Below, piece by piece: positions 62,719 through 64,000 of a stretch of DNA of 64,000 bases. The notes beneath the pieces are model-generated. The model worked only from the letters and a program-made list of their open reading frames with translations. It was not told the DNA's origin and did not search any database. The stretch comes from Candidatus Rokuibacteriota bacterium (GTDB lineage Bacteria; Methylomirabilota; Methylomirabilia; Rokubacteriales; CSP1-6), in assembly GCA_030647435.1 (NCBI GenBank), contig JAUSJX010000134.1, positions 27,649 to 91,648 on the forward strand. The letters run 5' to 3'. The stretch's first letter is position 1, and each line of letters opens with the position of its first letter. Made by a program: the position numbers and the translations under genes.

Positions 62719-62751
62719 GGATAACGCAGTTTAAGATACTGAGCGTTAGGC
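62719..62751 (+). other. Integron recombination site before the first cassette
   Basis: GTTAGGC at 62745-62751 fits the core site GTTRRRY where integron integrases cut, and GGATAAC stands at 62719-62725. The spacing (33 bp) is too short for a full attC, so this may be an attI-type simple site or a shortened attC. The 200 bp before it, after the integrase remnant, contain no gene. Confidence 0.55.
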
Positions 62752-62765
62752 TTCACGAGGGGATC

Positions 62766-63176
62766 GTGAAGAAGGCCGAACGAAGCGTACCTCGCAGCCC
62801 CGAGGCGTGGCTCGAAGAGATTCGAGCGGCATATGCGGACGTTCAAGAAGCCATTCCCTTCGGACCCGTCGTAGGTCTTCGTTTTGGGGCGCGGGAGCTG
62901 TTTCATCTTGCACCCGCGGTCGCGGTGAAGTTTCGACGCTTTCCCTCTCGCTCAGCCGCGCTGAAGCGGGCGACGGAGGCAGCGTTGACCAGCTACGTAG
63001 CAAACCTGGACAGCCAGGCAGCGACGCTGTCTGATCCTCGGCTGGCGTTCGCCTTCTGCTACTTGGCGAGTCATTTCGGGTTGGGGCTGGTCGACATGGC
63101 CACGGTCGAGACGGTGATGGGGTTCGTGGAACGCCACAAGGGGCAACTGAGTGCGACTGGACCGCGTGAAGCCTAA
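62766..63176 (+). CDS. Hypothetical protein in integron cassette 1
   Basis: A 136-residue protein from GTG 62766, 15 bases inside the cassette start. It has mixed helix/strand composition (EAWLEEIRAAYADVQEAIP, FHLAPAVAVKFRRFPSR) and no family I recognise. The stop TAA is part of the R'' site GCCTAAC of the following attC, a typical cassette layout. Cassette genes of this kind are mostly of unknown function. Confidence 0.7.
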   Translation: MKKAERSVPRSPEAWLEEIRAAYADVQEAIPFGPVVGLRFGARELFHLAPAVAVKFRRFPSRSAALKRATEAALTSYVANLDSQAATLSDPRLAFAFCYLASHFGLGLVDMATVETVMGFVERHKGQLSATGPREA

Positions 63177-63272
63177 CCTGCGGGTGAACCTGTCGGTCCG
63201 GCCTGTCACGGCCCGTGCAAAGAACGCACGGTCCGCGCCACCCCGGCCCGCGGGTTACCCGCGCCGTTATCC
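63171..63272 (+). other. attC recombination site of cassette 1
   Basis: R'' GCCTAAC (63171-63177) is the exact complement of the cassette's own start GTTAGGC (62745-62751), which is the diagnostic rule for integron cassettes. R' GTTATCC ends the site at 63266-63272. In between, imperfect inverted arms (TGCGGGTGAACC with GGGTTACCCGCG; CACGG..CCGTGC with GCACGGTCCG) fold into one long hairpin, as expected for attC. Length 102 bp. Confidence 0.82.
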
Positions 63273-63291
63273 GCAGCAAGGAGGATACAGC

Positions 63292-63489
63292 GTGAAAGGC
63301 ATTCAGTTCGTAGTTGACGGTTCGGGCCGCAAGACGGCCGTCCAGATCGACCTCAAGAAGCAAGGCCGCTTATGGGAGGACTTCTACGATCGTGCGCTGA
63401 CAAAGCGGCGTGCGGCTGAGCCACGAGAATCGCTGGCGAGCGTAAAGAAGCGGGTCCTGGGCTTGCGACAGCGACGTCGGCGTGGCTGA
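63292..63489 (+). CDS. Antitoxin of a RelE/ParE-type toxin-antitoxin pair
   Basis: A 65-residue protein from GTG 63292 with AAGGAGGA upstream. It is small and charged, with a C-terminal basic helix (SLASVKKRVLGLRQRRRRG). It overlaps the toxin start by eight bases, as toxin-antitoxin pairs do. The sequence (TAVQIDLKKQGRLWEDFYD) resembles antitoxins that accompany RelE toxins. Confidence 0.75.
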   Translation: MKGIQFVVDGSGRKTAVQIDLKKQGRLWEDFYDRALTKRRAAEPRESLASVKKRVLGLRQRRRRG

Positions 63490-63742
63490 GTACTCCGTCG
63501 TCTTTGCGCGGTCGGCGCGCCGTGAGCTCGAACAGCTCGACGCCTTGATCGCGCGACGGATCATCTCGCGCATCGAGGCTCTCGGATCGACCCCGAGGCC
63601 ACCCGGGTGCGTGAAGCTACAGGGAGCCAATGACCTTTGGCGTATCCGCGTCAGCGACTATCGCGTGATCTACTCGATCGACGACCGTGCACACGTTGTG
63701 GACATCAGCGCAGTGAGGCATCGTAGCGATGCGTACAGGTAG
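63482..63742 (+). CDS. RelE/ParE-family toxin
   Basis: An 86-residue toxin: FARSARRELEQLDALIARRI, IEALGSTPRPPGCVKLQG, DLWRIRVSDYRVIYSID and VVDISAVRHRSDAYR are typical of RelE-type ribosome-dependent RNases and ParE relatives. Start GTG 63482. Carried with its antitoxin in cassette 2; toxin-antitoxin cassettes stabilise integron arrays. Confidence 0.88.
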   Translation: MAEYSVVFARSARRELEQLDALIARRIISRIEALGSTPRPPGCVKLQGANDLWRIRVSDYRVIYSIDDRAHVVDISAVRHRSDAYR

Positions 63743-63757
63743 ATGCAACGGGACGGC

Positions 63758-63816
63758 CCCTAACAGCAGACTGGAGCGGACCGGCTGACGCCGGCCGCTC
63801 AGCCTGATCGTTCGCC
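63758..63816 (+). other. attC recombination site of cassette 2
   Basis: From CCCTAAC (63758-63764) to GTTCGCC (63810-63816), 59 bp, the common short attC length. The inner arms GAGCGG(A)CCGGC and GCCGGCCGCTC pair perfectly apart from one extrahelical A, a typical attC feature, around TGAC. The R''/R' cores match the consensus less well than in cassette 1. Confidence 0.68.
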
Positions 63817-63875
63817 GCGATGACGGTGCACAAGCTGGTGATGACAAAAGGCACACGATCTAGTACACTTGCCAC

Positions 63876-64000
63876 GTGAGGAGGTTCCGCTGGAACCCCG
63901 AGAAGAACGAAGCACTGAAGGCAGAACCGGGAATCTCATTTGAGCGGATCGTACTTGCCATCGAGGACGGCGATGTCTTGGATGTACTGCGGCATCCTAA
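63876..64000 (+). CDS. BrnT-like toxin, partial (cassette 3)
   Basis: The first 41 residues of a protein cut by the window end: FRWNPEKNEALKAEPGISFE and a following ERIVLAIEDGDVLDVLRHP. This matches small BrnT/DUF4258-type toxin proteins of type II systems, in which WNPEKN and the ISFE motif are conserved. GTG 63876 is the start. It lies after the second attC, so it should be the gene of a third cassette. Confidence 0.65.
   Translation, partial: MRRFRWNPEKNEALKAEPGISFERIVLAIEDGDVLDVLRHP

Noticed and set aside
62322..62734. Thiolase frame continuing to 62734 as a 303-residue protein.
   Set aside because: Homology stops at about 62262; the remainder is another frame of the integrase remnant and non-coding DNA.

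Overview
The window is GC-rich, gene-dense bacterial DNA with no rRNA or tRNA seen. Gene content suggests a soil or subsurface lineage such as Methylomirabilota/Rokubacteria. The hints are selenocysteine (Sec) thiol proteins, an HpnR-type protein, an LLM-family oxidoreductase, a cyclase/ATPase/TPR regulator and a Liv-type transporter. This placement is inference; no taxonomic marker is present.

Layout. 1-9400: the 3' end of a Sec-containing TlpA-like redoxin, a broken ccdA, a shortened copC, an HtrA-like protease, a cupredoxin-like protein and a complete RND efflux trio. 9456-27200: a metal-handling island with SHOCT, DUF5676 and DUF2933 membrane proteins, a Cu+ P-type ATPase, a cupredoxin, a YHS protein and two copies of a DUF302 + Met-rich module. 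Between the copies lie a frameshifted epimerase-SPW-VKOR protein, a lycopene-cyclase-domain protein, a deleted MFS gene, phosphoglucomutase and a GH144-like glycosidase. 27287-39700: chromosomal-type genes, including an hpnR lacking its radical-SAM core, a CFA-synthase-like methyltransferase, a cyclase/ATPase/TPR regulator, a hybrid sensory operon, a nitrilase-family amidohydrolase and an LLM oxidoreductase. 39777-48825: a mercury/thiol-redox region with MerR, its operator, a Sec-glutaredoxin, a Sec zinc-ribbon protein, MerF, a MerT-like protein, an ECF sigma/anti-sigma pair and three more Sec redoxins. 48866-50007: an IS630-type element. 50135-55650: a pentaheme cytochrome, DUF302, two NPCAAK-repeat Cys-rich proteins, a Sec-containing YeeE/YedE transporter, a Sec peroxiredoxin-like protein, DoxX and NrtS. 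56062-61720: a Liv-type ABC transporter with a LivM-LivG fusion, and an alcohol dehydrogenase. 61838-64000: a broken thiolase fused to an integron integrase remnant, followed by integron cassettes with attC sites and toxin-antitoxin genes.

Main observation. Eight genes have an in-frame UGA where the family has a redox or metal-binding Cys. Each UGA is followed 15-25 nt later by the apical loop of a short, mostly perfect hairpin whose loop contains a purine-GU motif, as expected of bacterial SECIS elements. Automatic gene calling would split or truncate all eight. Two of them (a UxxC glutaredoxin and a zinc ribbon with Sec as its fourth ligand) sit with merF behind a 19-bp-spacer MerR promoter. 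That points to a selenol-based mercury-handling operon. A second theme is gene damage: ccdA, the MFS gene, hpnR, a DUF6969 gene and the thiolase each seem to lack a middle segment.
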